Source: JAAEPI01 sp965212145
Lineage (GTDB): Bacteria; Bacteroidota; Bacteroidia; Cytophagales; Cyclobacteriaceae
Direction of reading: 5' to 3'
NCBI GenBank assembly: GCA_965212145.1
Contig: CBDBUY010000004.1
Location: 930,001 to 994,000, forward strand
Length of the DNA stretch: 64,000 bases
In this document: piece after piece, positions 42,245-51,447 of the stretch
Layout of the letters: each line of letters starts with the position of its first letter
Position numbering within the stretch: the stretch's first letter is position 1
Notes under the pieces: model-generated
What the model saw: only the letters and a program-made list of their open reading frames with translations
Told to the model about the DNA's origin: nothing
Databases searched by the model: none
Program-made: the position numbers and the translations under genes

Positions 42245-44508
42245 CAAAAATCAAAATCATCTTCAGTAATGACTTGTCGGAGTGAGTCGGGCTGTTCAAT
42301 GTTATCATACTGTGTGCAATCCAAAACGACTCCCAGCGGTTGAGTGGGAGGGTCGAATGCTCCGCCCTTATATTGCAACGTGCTGTCACGGTATACTTTG
42401 AGCATAAATTTTTCCCAAATGGGCATAGCTGTTCGAGCACCTTGTCCCATTGCCCAATATCGGAAATGTATACTTCTATCATCGCCTCCCGACCAAGCAC
42501 CTGCTGCTAGGTCTTTTGTGACACCCATGAACCAACCGTCTGAGGCGTTTTGCGTGGTTCCGGTCTTGGCTCCAATGTCGTGATTATGTCTAAGTTCCCT
42601 GTCTAAACCTAGTGCAGTACCTCCAGATTCTTCGGTGGTTCCTTTCAACATATGGAGCATTATATAGGCCGTTTCTTCATTAATGGCTTCAGTCCTGTCG
42701 GTAGGAAAGGACTGTATGATGTTTCCATTTTTATCTTCAATTTTAGAAATGAAAAATGGTACGGTGTGAACCCCCTTGTTTACAAATGTGGAATAAGCTC
42801 CTACCATTTCATACAATGAGACATCACCTCCTGCGCCTAAGGCAATTGACGGAACTGCTTCAAGTTCACTAGTAATTCCCATTCTTTTCGCATATTCAAC
42901 AACCTTTTGGGGGTTGATATATTTCATGGTGATGAAAGCTGAAACGGTATTGACGGAACGAGCCATGGCCTGACGGAGAGTCATCAACTCACCAGTTGGT
43001 GGACCATCCGAGTTTCCAGGGCTCCATGTTGGTGGATCCTGATCGGGTAATTCATAGGTCTGAATAACGTCAACCGCGGGGAAACAAGGAGAGTACCCGT
43101 TTGCGATGGCTGCAGTATATACAAAGGGTTTGAATGTAGATCCAGGTTGCCTTTTTCCGTATTTGACTGCATCGTACTTGAAGTACTGATGATCTATCCC
43201 TCCAACCCAGGCCTTAATATGACCGGTCTTAGGTTCCATGGCCATGAAGCCTGCTTGCAGAAAGCGCTTAAAATACGCTAAGGAATCATACGAGCTGAAT
43301 ACCGTGTCGATAGACCCGTTCCAAGAGAAGACTTTCATTGACTTAGGTTTTCTAAGGTAGTATTCCACTGAGTCAGAATCAGCACCGAAATGTTTTACCA
43401 GCGACTTATAAGCATCTGTTCTTTTAATGGCATTTTGTAGATAGCCTTTTAGCTCCCTACCATTTTCATCAACCCACGGTTTGCGATTACCAACATGCTC
43501 ATCAAATGTTTTTTGCAAGGCAGACATATGTTCAGTCATTGCTTCTTCTGCGTATGTCTGCATACGACTATCAATGGTGGTGTAAATTTTCAATCCATCA
43601 TCGTAAAGGTCATAGCCGTGTTCTGCACACCAGTTTCTCAAAAAATTTCCTGCGACAGTCCTGAAATAGGGAGCTAATCCCTGATTCTGATTATCGACTT
43701 TGTAATTCAATCCAAAATCAGTCTGAATGAGAGAATCATATTCATCTCTGTTGATTAGCCCATATTTATGCACGTTGTACAACACCTCTGTCCTTTTCCG
43801 CATTGCCCTTTCAGGGTTGAGAATCGGGCTATATGCAGTTGGTGCGTTCAAAGCTCCGACCAACATCGCAGACTCGGAATAATTAAGTTGTGATGGGAGT
43901 TTATTGAAGAATGTCTTTGCTGCCACTTTGATCCCATAGGAATTACTTCCAAACTCAATGGTGTTTAAATACATCGCAAGAATTTCTTCTTTGGTGTATG
44001 ATTTCTCAAGTTGGATGGAAATGATCCATTCCTTGATCTTAGTAATGATTACACCGATTTTGCCATAATTATAAAGGCTCCCACGATTCTCAGAATCTGT
44101 TTTGTAAAGATTCTCTGCAAGCTGCATGGTGACCGTACTACCACCACCTCTTGATCCAAGAGTTAATGCGGCTCGAACTAGTCCCTTTAAGTCAATTCCC
44201 GAGTGTTTTTTAAACCGAATATCTTCCGTAACCAGAAGAGTGTTGACCAACTCTGGAGAGAGTTCTTCATAAGTGGCTGGGGTACGATTGTGTCGAAAAT
44301 ATTTTCCCAAAAGAATCCCGTCAGAGCTGATTAATTCAGAACTCAAGTCAGGATCAGGTTTCTCTAAGTCCTCAAGGCTTGGCAGCCCCCCAAACCATCC
44401 AAACGTATCGTTTTGGACCATCATGACCAAGCCTATTAATGACCCAAATGAAAGGATGAGCAATAACCATAGGAGTAGAATCAGCTTCTTAATCTTACGA
44501 CGGCTCAT
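42244..44508 (-). CDS. mrcA: Bifunctional penicillin-binding protein 1A
   Basis: A 754-residue inner-membrane peptidoglycan synthase. One N-terminal membrane segment (about 7-30) precedes the GT51 glycosyltransferase domain with EDIRFKKHSGID (about 95) and GGSTVTMQLAENLYK. The transpeptidase domain has the active serine in GSTFKPF (about 457), SVN (about 517) and KTGTT (about 647). It overlaps the sprE-like gene upstream and uvrC downstream, each by a few bases, so the three are translationally linked. Confidence 0.95.
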   Translation of the reverse strand: MSRRKIKKLILLLWLLLILSFGSLIGLVMMVQNDTFGWFGGLPSLEDLEKPDPDLSSELISSDGILLGKYFRHNRTPATYEELSPELVNTLLVTEDIRFKKHSGIDLKGLVRAALTLGSRGGGSTVTMQLAENLYKTDSENRGSLYNYGKIGVIITKIKEWIISIQLEKSYTKEEILAMYLNTIEFGSNSYGIKVAAKTFFNKLPSQLNYSESAMLVGALNAPTAYSPILNPERAMRKRTEVLYNVHKYGLINRDEYDSLIQTDFGLNYKVDNQNQGLAPYFRTVAGNFLRNWCAEHGYDLYDDGLKIYTTIDSRMQTYAEEAMTEHMSALQKTFDEHVGNRKPWVDENGRELKGYLQNAIKRTDAYKSLVKHFGADSDSVEYYLRKPKSMKVFSWNGSIDTVFSSYDSLAYFKRFLQAGFMAMEPKTGHIKAWVGGIDHQYFKYDAVKYGKRQPGSTFKPFVYTAAIANGYSPCFPAVDVIQTYELPDQDPPTWSPGNSDGPPTGELMTLRQAMARSVNTVSAFITMKYINPQKVVEYAKRMGITSELEAVPSIALGAGGDVSLYEMVGAYSTFVNKGVHTVPFFISKIEDKNGNIIQSFPTDRTEAINEETAYIMLHMLKGTTEESGGTALGLDRELRHNHDIGAKTGTTQNASDGWFMGVTKDLAAGAWSGGDDRSIHFRYWAMGQGARTAMPIWEKFMLKVYRDSTLQYKGGAFDPPTQPLGVVLDCTQYDNIEQPDSLRQVITEDDFDF

Positions 44509-47078
44509 AGGTAATTTCTCTCAAAAAATGTTTTGTATGATTCAATATCCTTCGTTTGATAGAGGGTTTCAAAGTTTTCCTCAGAAATCGCAAAAATGAA
44601 ATACTCTTGTCCCTTCATTTTTTCAAATGGGTTCATAGAATCCGAGAATTCGTTGACTAGTGCAATGGCTTTGGATTTTTCATCAATGTTACTGATCACA
44701 ACCATGGAATGGTTTTCGCTGAGAAGCACATTTCCATATTTCTTATCTGGCAAGTTTTCTTCCAAATAGTCGCCAACCATTTTGGTTGCAATTCGCCCGT
44801 TTTCTTGACTACTCTTATAGATAAAAACAAAATAGTGAGATTGTTCTGCGGACGTGACATATGCGGCTTTTGAACTGCTGTATAAATTGATTTTGTATTC
44901 TTCTGATGTTTCAATCAAACCATTTACGTGACCAATTAACTCGCTCTCTGGATAGCTTTTTAGAAAATTATCAAGTTCAAATTGATACAAGTGCTGGCCT
45001 TCCAGTTGTCCGATATTCATTGCACGCAGCAGAGCTAGATTATCGGTGAATTCGTTTTCAGGATGTCTTGCTATTGCTTCATCAAGTAACTCTTTGCTCT
45101 TTTCGTATTCACCATTTTCGAAATATTGATAGGCATTTTTGTAGATCGATTGGAGCTCTATAGTCGCTGCAAAACTCTCCTCCCTGAAGTTGGGATTCAC
45201 AATAAGTTTGGCATAGATCGTTTCTGGATATTCACTTGTCAACCGTTTCGCAGCTTGTTGGCTTTTTGTTGGATCGTCCTCTTTTTGCAATAGGTACAGC
45301 TGGTATAAAACTTCCGGCTCGTATTCAGAGCCCGGAAATCTATTCAGTAGATCATTGAATGTTGCGATAGCATTTGGTTTCTCTGAGAGCCTGAAATTAT
45401 AAATGTTACCAACAGCGTAGAGCGCGTCTGCTATTTCCTTTCGAAGTTTCTCTTTTGCTTCCTCAGTGGATGGAACCTGTGCAATCAGCGCGTCAATTTT
45501 TTCCTTACCGGATTTCGGCTTGTCTGCATTTTTAGAAACGCTTTGTTCTTCCTCAGGATCGTCCTTATCTGTATTTTCAGAAATTGATTCCGAAGTAGAA
45601 GCTATTTTATTGGATCGTCTCCAGTGATCTTCCAATGGACGATTCTTCCAACTTCGCATGAACTTAGTGTATCCCTTGCTGACAACCGTGGGATTGTTAA
45701 AATACCAATTGCCATCGATGTTCGTAGGAATGATGTCATCATCATCAGAAGTAAATTGATCTCGCGGTGCTTGATTTTGAGTTCTGGCTAGTTTTTCTTG
45801 TGCCTTCTTACTCTCAGCTTCTGTAATAGAGTCTTGATTTACTAACTGCGTAGCAAAAGCTCTAAGTGAATCTGGGGGCAGATTACTTAGAGACAATAGG
45901 CTGTCATTTTTTCTAATGGTCGTAATATGCTTAACAAAATCAGTTAGGATTTCCTGTCTTTCTTTAATCGCCGAGTAATTGTCTTCATCTTTTGGTAGAC
46001 TGGTTACTGTGCTGTCATAGTATAGCTTTGCCATTTCAAAGTTCTTCAAAGAATCATAGTGAACTCGTGCAAGACTTAAATAAGAAAGGCCTTTTTGACG
46101 ATTATTATTTTGACTCACTTTCACAGAAGTTTTGAAATGTTGGAGGGCAACATCCATATTTCCATTTTTCAATTCAAACTGACCCATCTCGTAGTAGATC
46201 TTGTCATTGTACTCGAAGTTTTTTCGGTCAACAAGTAGTTTCTTAAAATACTTCCTGATGGTTTTAACATCCTTACCCTCAGAAAGTTGAGTCACACCCG
46301 CCATGTTCAGCTTGGTGTAGAATGACAGTTCATAAGTGGGATTGTTCTTTAGAGATTTTTCGTAGTAGTGGAACGCCAAGGCGTCAAAGCCTAGTTTTTC
46401 GTAAACCTGACCAACAATAAACTGGATACGTGCTCGATCCTTAGCATTACTGAAGAGCTCTTCAGCTTCTACGAGATTCTGAACCATCAAATTCAGATTG
46501 CCTGATTCTTGATGGAGATACGCTTGATTTAGGTAAAAGATCTCTTTGTTTTTATTGCTGAGCTCCTCTTTAGCCAAAAAGTCCACGACTGCTTGAGCGT
46601 TGTTGTACTCCTGGTTCATCGTGAAAGTTCGTATCAAATGTGCGAGCGCTTCATGCCTCACATCGTCATCGTCACTTTTGGTGTTCACGTATTTGAACGC
46701 TTCAACCGCATCAGCAAATTCTAGGTTATAGAGTCTTGCTTTTCCTACCAAAATGTAGGCTGGATATTCCCATTTCGCATCAGGATGGCGCTGAATGCAA
46801 ATGGATGCTTTCTTAATGCAGTCTTCGGTGAGATCTTTAAAACCAAGGGCTACTGTGGAATCAAACGGAACGTATATGGGTAATATCTTGTCGTAGTTCC
46901 AGCTATATCCATCGAACAAGGACTGCTCAACTGCCTTGATATTCTCATTGGCTATGAAATAGGCGTTGAATTTGGCCGTTAAGTCATGATATGCCGCATT
47001 AACGGGATTTGATCGCTGAGGTGCACACCCGATAATCAGCAGAAAGACTGCAAAAACTAAGAAAAAATGCTTGTTCAC
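44505..47078 (-). CDS. sprE: TPR lipoprotein of the SprE/PorW type
   Basis: An 857-residue lipoprotein: lipobox IIGCAP (cysteine at 18) followed by many tetratricopeptide-like helical repeats, for example DALAFHYYEKSLKNNP and MDVALQHFKTSVKVS. A charged low-complexity linker lies near residues 480-530. Length, lipoprotein signal and repeat content match SprE of Flavobacterium (PorW in Porphyromonas), which is needed for type IX secretion and links the ring to the translocon. The call rests on architecture and on the neighbouring gld genes, not on a unique motif. Its stop overlaps the PBP1A ATG as ATGA. Confidence 0.8.
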   Translation of the reverse strand: MNKHFFLVFAVFLLIIGCAPQRSNPVNAAYHDLTAKFNAYFIANENIKAVEQSLFDGYSWNYDKILPIYVPFDSTVALGFKDLTEDCIKKASICIQRHPDAKWEYPAYILVGKARLYNLEFADAVEAFKYVNTKSDDDDVRHEALAHLIRTFTMNQEYNNAQAVVDFLAKEELSNKNKEIFYLNQAYLHQESGNLNLMVQNLVEAEELFSNAKDRARIQFIVGQVYEKLGFDALAFHYYEKSLKNNPTYELSFYTKLNMAGVTQLSEGKDVKTIRKYFKKLLVDRKNFEYNDKIYYEMGQFELKNGNMDVALQHFKTSVKVSQNNNRQKGLSYLSLARVHYDSLKNFEMAKLYYDSTVTSLPKDEDNYSAIKERQEILTDFVKHITTIRKNDSLLSLSNLPPDSLRAFATQLVNQDSITEAESKKAQEKLARTQNQAPRDQFTSDDDDIIPTNIDGNWYFNNPTVVSKGYTKFMRSWKNRPLEDHWRRSNKIASTSESISENTDKDDPEEEQSVSKNADKPKSGKEKIDALIAQVPSTEEAKEKLRKEIADALYAVGNIYNFRLSEKPNAIATFNDLLNRFPGSEYEPEVLYQLYLLQKEDDPTKSQQAAKRLTSEYPETIYAKLIVNPNFREESFAATIELQSIYKNAYQYFENGEYEKSKELLDEAIARHPENEFTDNLALLRAMNIGQLEGQHLYQFELDNFLKSYPESELIGHVNGLIETSEEYKINLYSSSKAAYVTSAEQSHYFVFIYKSSQENGRIATKMVGDYLEENLPDKKYGNVLLSENHSMVVISNIDEKSKAIALVNEFSDSMNPFEKMKGQEYFIFAISEENFETLYQTKDIESYKTFFERNYL

Positions 47079-47159
47079 TTTCCTATCTGGAACTTTGATT
47101 TAAAAGTTCAACGTACTCTAATGCACGAATCTTGTAAAGATACCCACTATCCTTTTCAA

Positions 47160-47167
47160 TATATTTG
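47160..47167 (+). promoter_or_regulatory. -7 promoter element of the M23 peptidase gene
   Basis: TATATTTG matches TAnnTTTG exactly. Transcription would start about 12 bases before the TTG start at 47186. A TTG at 47132-47134 is six bases further upstream than the ideal -33 spacing. The other strand of this 107-base gap should hold the sprE promoter; TATCTTTA (47136-47143, minus) is a possible -7 element. Confidence 0.45.
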
Positions 47168-47185
47168 CGTTCTTATTTTTAACTC

Positions 47186-48046
47186 TTGAGCGCTAAAAAA
47201 ACTCTTTCGAACTGGTTAACAACCAAATATCTCCTGATCATCCGGAATGAGGAGAATTTCGCCGAGAAAAACACCTATACATTTAACTATGCCAGGTTGT
47301 TTTTGATTGGATTCCTCGTGTTCATAATAGCAGTGGTGGTGGCTGTTTTTTTGGTGACAGGCGTATTGCAGCAAAGACTTGATCCCAGATACACGCAGCA
47401 GGAAGCTAAACGTCAATTAATAGAGCTTAGGCTAGGGATGGATTCCCTGAAGTACCAATTAGTCAGTCAGGATATTTATATCGAGAACATCAAGAAGATA
47501 CTTTCTGGTAATTTGGATTCAGAGCAAATCGACAGCCTGTCCTCGCCGGAAATCCGTCCTGAGATCATTTTAGACGAACAGCTGCAGCCCATTGATTCGC
47601 AATTCAGAGCTCAGTTTGAAAACACGCCTATTTCGGAGGTGAGCTTTGAAGGAGTCAGTTCCTCCAACGAGTTCAGGTCGCTTTATTTATTCAGTCCTAT
47701 TGATGGCATTGTATCAGATCAGTATAACCCAAAAGAAGATCATTTCGGAGTTGACATTGTAGGAAAAGAGAATGAGCCTGTAAAATCGGTGGCCGATGGC
47801 ATTATCATTTTTGCTTCATGGACGCTGGACGGAGGGCACGTAATAGGTGTCCAACATAGAGCCGGTTTGGTGTCTGTGTACAAGCACAATTCGGAATTAT
47901 TGAAAAACGTGGGTAATTTTGTGACAGGAGGGGAAATCATTGCCATTATTGGCAACTCCGGTGAGCTGACTAGTGGACCGCATCTACATTTTGAATTGTG
48001 GCACAATGGCAGTCCGGTAAACCCAGAGGAGTATATAGGAATTTAA
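47186..48046 (+). CDS. M23 (LytM)-family metallopeptidase
   Basis: A 286-residue membrane-anchored peptidase. One membrane segment (LFLIGFLVFIIAVVVAVFLV, about 37-56) is followed by a coiled-coil stretch and the LytM domain with zinc ligands in HFGVD (about 187-191) and HLHFE (about 267-271). It probably cleaves peptidoglycan cross-bridges or activates amidases. The start is TTG. A bactofilin gene follows after nine bases, a pairing known from cell-shape control in many bacteria. Confidence 0.92.
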   Translation: MSAKKTLSNWLTTKYLLIIRNEENFAEKNTYTFNYARLFLIGFLVFIIAVVVAVFLVTGVLQQRLDPRYTQQEAKRQLIELRLGMDSLKYQLVSQDIYIENIKKILSGNLDSEQIDSLSSPEIRPEIILDEQLQPIDSQFRAQFENTPISEVSFEGVSSSNEFRSLYLFSPIDGIVSDQYNPKEDHFGVDIVGKENEPVKSVADGIIIFASWTLDGGHVIGVQHRAGLVSVYKHNSELLKNVGNFVTGGEIIAIIGNSGELTSGPHLHFELWHNGSPVNPEEYIGI

Positions 48047-48055
48047 GAAGTAGAC

Positions 48056-48463
48056 ATGCTAAACAAAACCAACGGCAAAGTGGCAGACGAAGTAAGTAAC
48101 TCGAACATAATAGGTAAAGGCACCACCATGACAGGTGACTTGGAGACCTATGGAAATCTTCGTGTAGAGGGTAAACTAAAAGGAAACATCAAAAGCAAGT
48201 CTAAGATTGCATTTGGTCAGTCCTCAGAAGTGGATGGAAATGTGCTGGCGCAGAATGCGGAAATCGCAGGACACGTTACCGGTACGGTGGAAATTTCTGA
48301 GACCTTGATCTTGAAGTCTTCGTCAGTAATTGATGGGGATATAATAGCTGACAAACTCATCGTAGAAGCGGGAGCTGTTTTCAATGGCTCATGTAAAATG
48401 GGCGTGAAAGCAAAAGAAATTCACATTGGGCAAGAAGAACCCTACCTCAAAGCCCAGTCCTGA
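48056..48463 (+). CDS. Bactofilin (polymer-forming cytoskeletal protein)
   Basis: A 135-residue protein with the bactofilin beta-helix (about 18-120): repeated turns such as GKGTTMTGDLETYGNLRVEGKL (shown in part), GNIKSKSKIAFG and IDGDIIADKLIVEAGAVF. Bactofilins form filaments at the membrane and recruit M23 peptidases, matching the upstream gene. The end of this gene overlaps the start of the small atp-associated gene by 38 bases. Confidence 0.93.
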   Translation: MLNKTNGKVADEVSNSNIIGKGTTMTGDLETYGNLRVEGKLKGNIKSKSKIAFGQSSEVDGNVLAQNAEIAGHVTGTVEISETLILKSSSVIDGDIIADKLIVEAGAVFNGSCKMGVKAKEIHIGQEEPYLKAQS

Positions 48464-48647
48464 TTCGGACAAATCTTATTTGAAATACTATGGCTTGGCT
48501 CTGGAGCTGGTAGTGCTAAACGGCGTACTGGTCTGGGGAGGTTATGTGTTGGATGATCGACTGTCTTCCAGTCCCGTACTCATCTTGGCCGGGACGTTTC
48601 TGGCTATTTCCAGCACGATTTGGATGCTTATGAAAAGACTCAAATGA
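48426..48647 (+). CDS. AtpZ/AtpI-family small membrane protein
   Basis: A 73-residue protein with two membrane segments (ALELVVLNGVLVWGGYVLDD and VLILAGTFLAISSTIWML). A charged N-terminus containing KSYLKYYGLALE is typical of the AtpZ family, which lies at the head of atp operons and may help magnesium import or assembly of the c-ring. The start is a TTG at 48426 inside the bactofilin gene; a later TTG near 48480 would be the alternative. It overlaps the next gene as ATGA. Confidence 0.78.
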   Translation: MGKKNPTSKPSPDSDKSYLKYYGLALELVVLNGVLVWGGYVLDDRLSSSPVLILAGTFLAISSTIWMLMKRLK

Positions 48648-48994
48648 AAAAACTTCTTGGCATTCTGTTTTTTGGTGTAGTAATATGGGCTCTACAATTC
48701 CCGCTTGCTTCTGTCTTCTCCTTTCACAGTCACTATGATGTGGTGGTGGTTTTCTTCGTTATTCAGAACCTCATTCTTCTAAGAATCGAGCAAGCAGCGA
48801 ACCCGGAATTTAAGGTTCAGGTTAGGATGGTTAATATCGGAGTTAGACTAGTAACCGCTTTGGCCTTTATTCTGGTTATGTATGCTGTCTTGAAGGTGCA
48901 GGATAATTCCTTCTATTTACAGTTTATTCTCCTTTATTTGGCGTTCATGACTTTTGAAATAATTATGGCATTGGCTAACTTGCGGCGGAATTGA
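48644..48994 (+). CDS. AtpI-like four-helix membrane protein
   Basis: A 116-residue protein with four predicted membrane segments (LGILFFGVVIWALQFPLA, VVVVFFVIQNLILLRI, LVTALAFILVMYAVLKV and FILLYLAFMTFEIIMAL). It sits between the atpZ-like gene and atpB, the position of subunit I-type genes in Bacteroidota. It has no recognised catalytic motif. The start at 48644 is set by the ATGA overlap with the previous gene. Confidence 0.65.
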   Translation: MKKLLGILFFGVVIWALQFPLASVFSFHSHYDVVVVFFVIQNLILLRIEQAANPEFKVQVRMVNIGVRLVTALAFILVMYAVLKVQDNSFYLQFILLYLAFMTFEIIMALANLRRN

Positions 48995-49011
48995 GAGACC
49001 AACTCCCATCG

Positions 49012-50070
49012 ATGAAAAATAGCCAAGTGTTTTCTTTTTATAACAGTCTGAAAATCAATAAGTTTTTAATCGTTCTTTTCTTGACGATTCCAAGCCTCGC
49101 TTTTGCGGGTGGAGGCGAAAAAGAAGGCCATGGTGAAGAGGAGGGTTTCAATCCCAGCGAAATGATCAATCACCACATTGGTGACTCACATGCTTGGGAA
49201 ATTTTTCATGGATTCACGGTCCATCTTCCAGTGATTGTTTACTCTGAAGAAAAAGGACTGGATGTTTTCTCATCAGCTAATTTTTACGATGATCATCACG
49301 AGGTAGTTCCTTACAATGGATACGAGATGCACCATGAGCACATCACTCTTGAGAGCGGCGGACACGTGTGGGATGTATCACTCACCAAGAACGTACTTTT
49401 CATTTTGATCGATGCACTGATCATGATTCTGATTTTTACAGCAGTTGCGAGAGGTTATAAGAAAAATGAAGAGCGAGCACCTAAGGGCATTCAGGCATTC
49501 TTCGAGCCATTGATCGTATTTATTAGAGATGACATTGCTAAAGACAATATTGGTGAGAAGAACTACGAAAGGTATTTGCCGTTTTTGTTGACGGTATTCT
49601 TTTTTATCTGGTTTGGAAACTTGCTGGGTCTTCTTCCTGGTGCAGCTAACATGACAGGCAACATAGCCATCACTTTGACACTTGCTGTGATGACCTTACT
49701 CATCACGCTTGTCTCCGGTCGCAAGACTTACTGGCTACACATTGTGGATCCATTAGGTAGTTCCATGGGATGGGGAGGAAAGATTCTCCTTTATTTGATT
49801 CTGTTGCCAGTAGAGTTATTAGGAATTTTCACTAAGCCTTTCGCTTTGATGATTCGTCTTTTCGCGAACATCACAGCTGGGCACATTTTGATATTGAGTA
49901 TTATTAGTTTGGTGTTCATTACCCAAAACCTTGCAGTTGGAGTAGTAGGTGCTCTGTTTGCGGGTGTGATGAACTTGTTGGAATTGTTTGTCGCAATTCT
50001 ACAGGCCTACATTTTTACGCTTCTCTCTGCGATGTACTTCGGTTCGGCAGTGGAGGAAGCGCATCATTAA
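49012..50070 (+). CDS. atpB: F0F1 ATP synthase subunit a
   Basis: A 352-residue membrane protein of the F0 proton channel. The essential arginine lies in ALMIRLFANITAGH. The start at ATG 49012 begins a signal-like sequence (KFLIVLFLTIPSLAFAGG), and the resulting N-terminal domain of about 100 residues is His-rich (GHGEEEG, HHIGDSHAWE, YDDHHE, MHHEH). This extension is much longer than in E. coli and would face the periplasm. A TTG at 48991 overlapping the upstream stop is an alternative start. It is followed by atpE after 34 bases. Confidence 0.95.
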   Translation: MKNSQVFSFYNSLKINKFLIVLFLTIPSLAFAGGGEKEGHGEEEGFNPSEMINHHIGDSHAWEIFHGFTVHLPVIVYSEEKGLDVFSSANFYDDHHEVVPYNGYEMHHEHITLESGGHVWDVSLTKNVLFILIDALIMILIFTAVARGYKKNEERAPKGIQAFFEPLIVFIRDDIAKDNIGEKNYERYLPFLLTVFFFIWFGNLLGLLPGAANMTGNIAITLTLAVMTLLITLVSGRKTYWLHIVDPLGSSMGWGGKILLYLILLPVELLGIFTKPFALMIRLFANITAGHILILSIISLVFITQNLAVGVVGALFAGVMNLLELFVAILQAYIFTLLSAMYFGSAVEEAHH

Positions 50071-50104
50071 TTAGAAACTTTTTTTAACCATAAATTGAAT
50101 TAAC

Positions 50105-50308
50105 ATGGGAGCAATTGGAGCAGGTTTAGCAGTACTAGGAGCAGGTCTCGGAATCGGATTGATCGGTAAGGGAGCTACTGAAGGTATTGCAAGACAACCA
50201 GAAGCATCAGGTAAAATCCAAACAGCAATGATCGTGTCTGCAGCCTTGATTGAAGGTGTGGCACTTTTCGCTGCGGTAATTGGATTGATGGCTGTTCAAG
50301 CTGGATAA
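50105..50308 (+). CDS. atpE: F0F1 ATP synthase subunit c
   Basis: A 67-residue two-helix protein forming the rotor ring. The ion-binding glutamate is E50 in AALIEGVALFA, and the polar loop reads ARQPEASGK. The sodium-specific glutamine in helix 1 is absent, so protons are the likely ion. A strong hairpin follows the stop (50319-50357). Confidence 0.96.
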   Translation: MGAIGAGLAVLGAGLGIGLIGKGATEGIARQPEASGKIQTAMIVSAALIEGVALFAAVIGLMAVQAG

Positions 50309-50318
50309 TTTTCCAAAT

Positions 50319-50357
50319 GACCTGGTCTTGAACCACATTAGGTGGCAAGACCAGGTC
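50319..50357. promoter_or_regulatory. Long hairpin between atpE and atpF
   Basis: GACCTGGTCTTG (50319-50330) pairs perfectly with CAAGACCAGGTC (50346-50357), and CCAC with GTGG extends the stem inside, with two unpaired A. It starts ten bases after the atpE stop and is not followed by a continuous T-run. It could protect atpE mRNA from 3' decay or partly stop transcription, helping produce more c subunit than b. Confidence 0.7.
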
Positions 50358-50388
50358 TTATTTCAATTTAGATTTAAATAAAAATATT

Positions 50389-50883
50389 GTGGATTTAGTA
50401 ACCCCGGCAATTGGATTAATCATTTGGCAATCCATCGTCTTCATCTTAGTACTTATTGTGCTAAGGAAATTTGTGTGGAACCCAATTCTTGGTGCATTGA
50501 AGTCAAGAGAGTTTCAGATCGAGGATTCTTTGCGAGCTGCTGAGCAGGCAAGGGATGAAATGGAGCAAATTAAGATGGACAATGAGTATTTGCTCTATGA
50601 GGCTCGCCTAGAAAGAGACCAGATGATCAAGGATGCTACGATGGTGGCAAACAAAATCAAGGACGATGCGAAGGCTGAGACTTCCAAAATCTCTGAGAAG
50701 ATGATTGAGGATGCTAAGTCCAGCATCGAACAGGAGAAAAAATCGGCCATGGACGAGTTCAGAAATCTGGTCTCGACACTTTCGGTAGAAATAGCTGAGA
50801 AAATCTTAAGAGAAAAACTCAAAGACGACAAGGCACAAAAAGCACTTGTAGACAAGTTCCTAAAGGAAGCAAAAGTCAACTGA
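50389..50883 (+). CDS. atpF: F0F1 ATP synthase subunit b
   Basis: A 164-residue stator protein with one N-terminal membrane segment (IIWQSIVFILVLIVLRKFVW) and a long amphipathic coiled coil (about 35-150). The start is GTG at 50389. It lies 31 bases after the hairpin and three bases before atpH. Confidence 0.94.
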   Translation: MDLVTPAIGLIIWQSIVFILVLIVLRKFVWNPILGALKSREFQIEDSLRAAEQARDEMEQIKMDNEYLLYEARLERDQMIKDATMVANKIKDDAKAETSKISEKMIEDAKSSIEQEKKSAMDEFRNLVSTLSVEIAEKILREKLKDDKAQKALVDKFLKEAKVN

Positions 50884-50886
50884 TAA

Positions 50887-51423
50887 ATGTCGAACGCTAG
50901 AATAGCACATAGGTACGCGAAACCACTTTTGGAACTGGCCGAAGAGCAGAAGGTTCTGGAAAAGGTCAAAGATGATATGGCTGGCTTTGTCAAGTTGTGC
51001 GAGGAGAATCGTGAGTTCTTGCTCATGCTGAGAAGCCCGATCATTCCGCACCTTAAAAAAGCCGAGATTCTAAAGAAGATTTTTACTGGCAAGTCCAATA
51101 AGTTGACCATGTCAGCTTTTGAAATCATCACCAGAAAAAATCGTGAAAATCTGCTTCCTGAGATCGCCGAGCAGTTCGTGATTGAGTATAACATCAAGAT
51201 GGGGTATCAGAACGCGAAGGTGACAACCACCTTCCCTATTGATGCCAAGCTTAGAAAGTCATTTGAGGGGATCGTGGAAGAAGTGACCGGAAGCAAAGCA
51301 GTCCTGACTGAAGAAGTGGACGAAAGCCTTATCGGAGGTTTCGTGCTTCGAATGGGAGACAAACAACTGGATCGAAGCATTAGCAGCGACCTGAAAGAAA
51401 TAAAATTGAAATTCAAAAAATAA
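50887..51423 (+). CDS. atpH: F0F1 ATP synthase subunit delta
   Basis: A 178-residue stator protein, with RIAHRYAKPLLELAEEQ at the N-terminus and GGFVLRMGDKQLDRSI at the C-terminal signature (about 155-170). It joins subunit b to the F1 head. It lies between atpF and atpA. Confidence 0.95.
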   Translation: MSNARIAHRYAKPLLELAEEQKVLEKVKDDMAGFVKLCEENREFLLMLRSPIIPHLKKAEILKKIFTGKSNKLTMSAFEIITRKNRENLLPEIAEQFVIEYNIKMGYQNAKVTTTFPIDAKLRKSFEGIVEEVTGSKAVLTEEVDESLIGGFVLRMGDKQLDRSISSDLKEIKLKFKK

Positions 51424-51447
51424 AAACGCCACTAGGCAGGATAAGAT

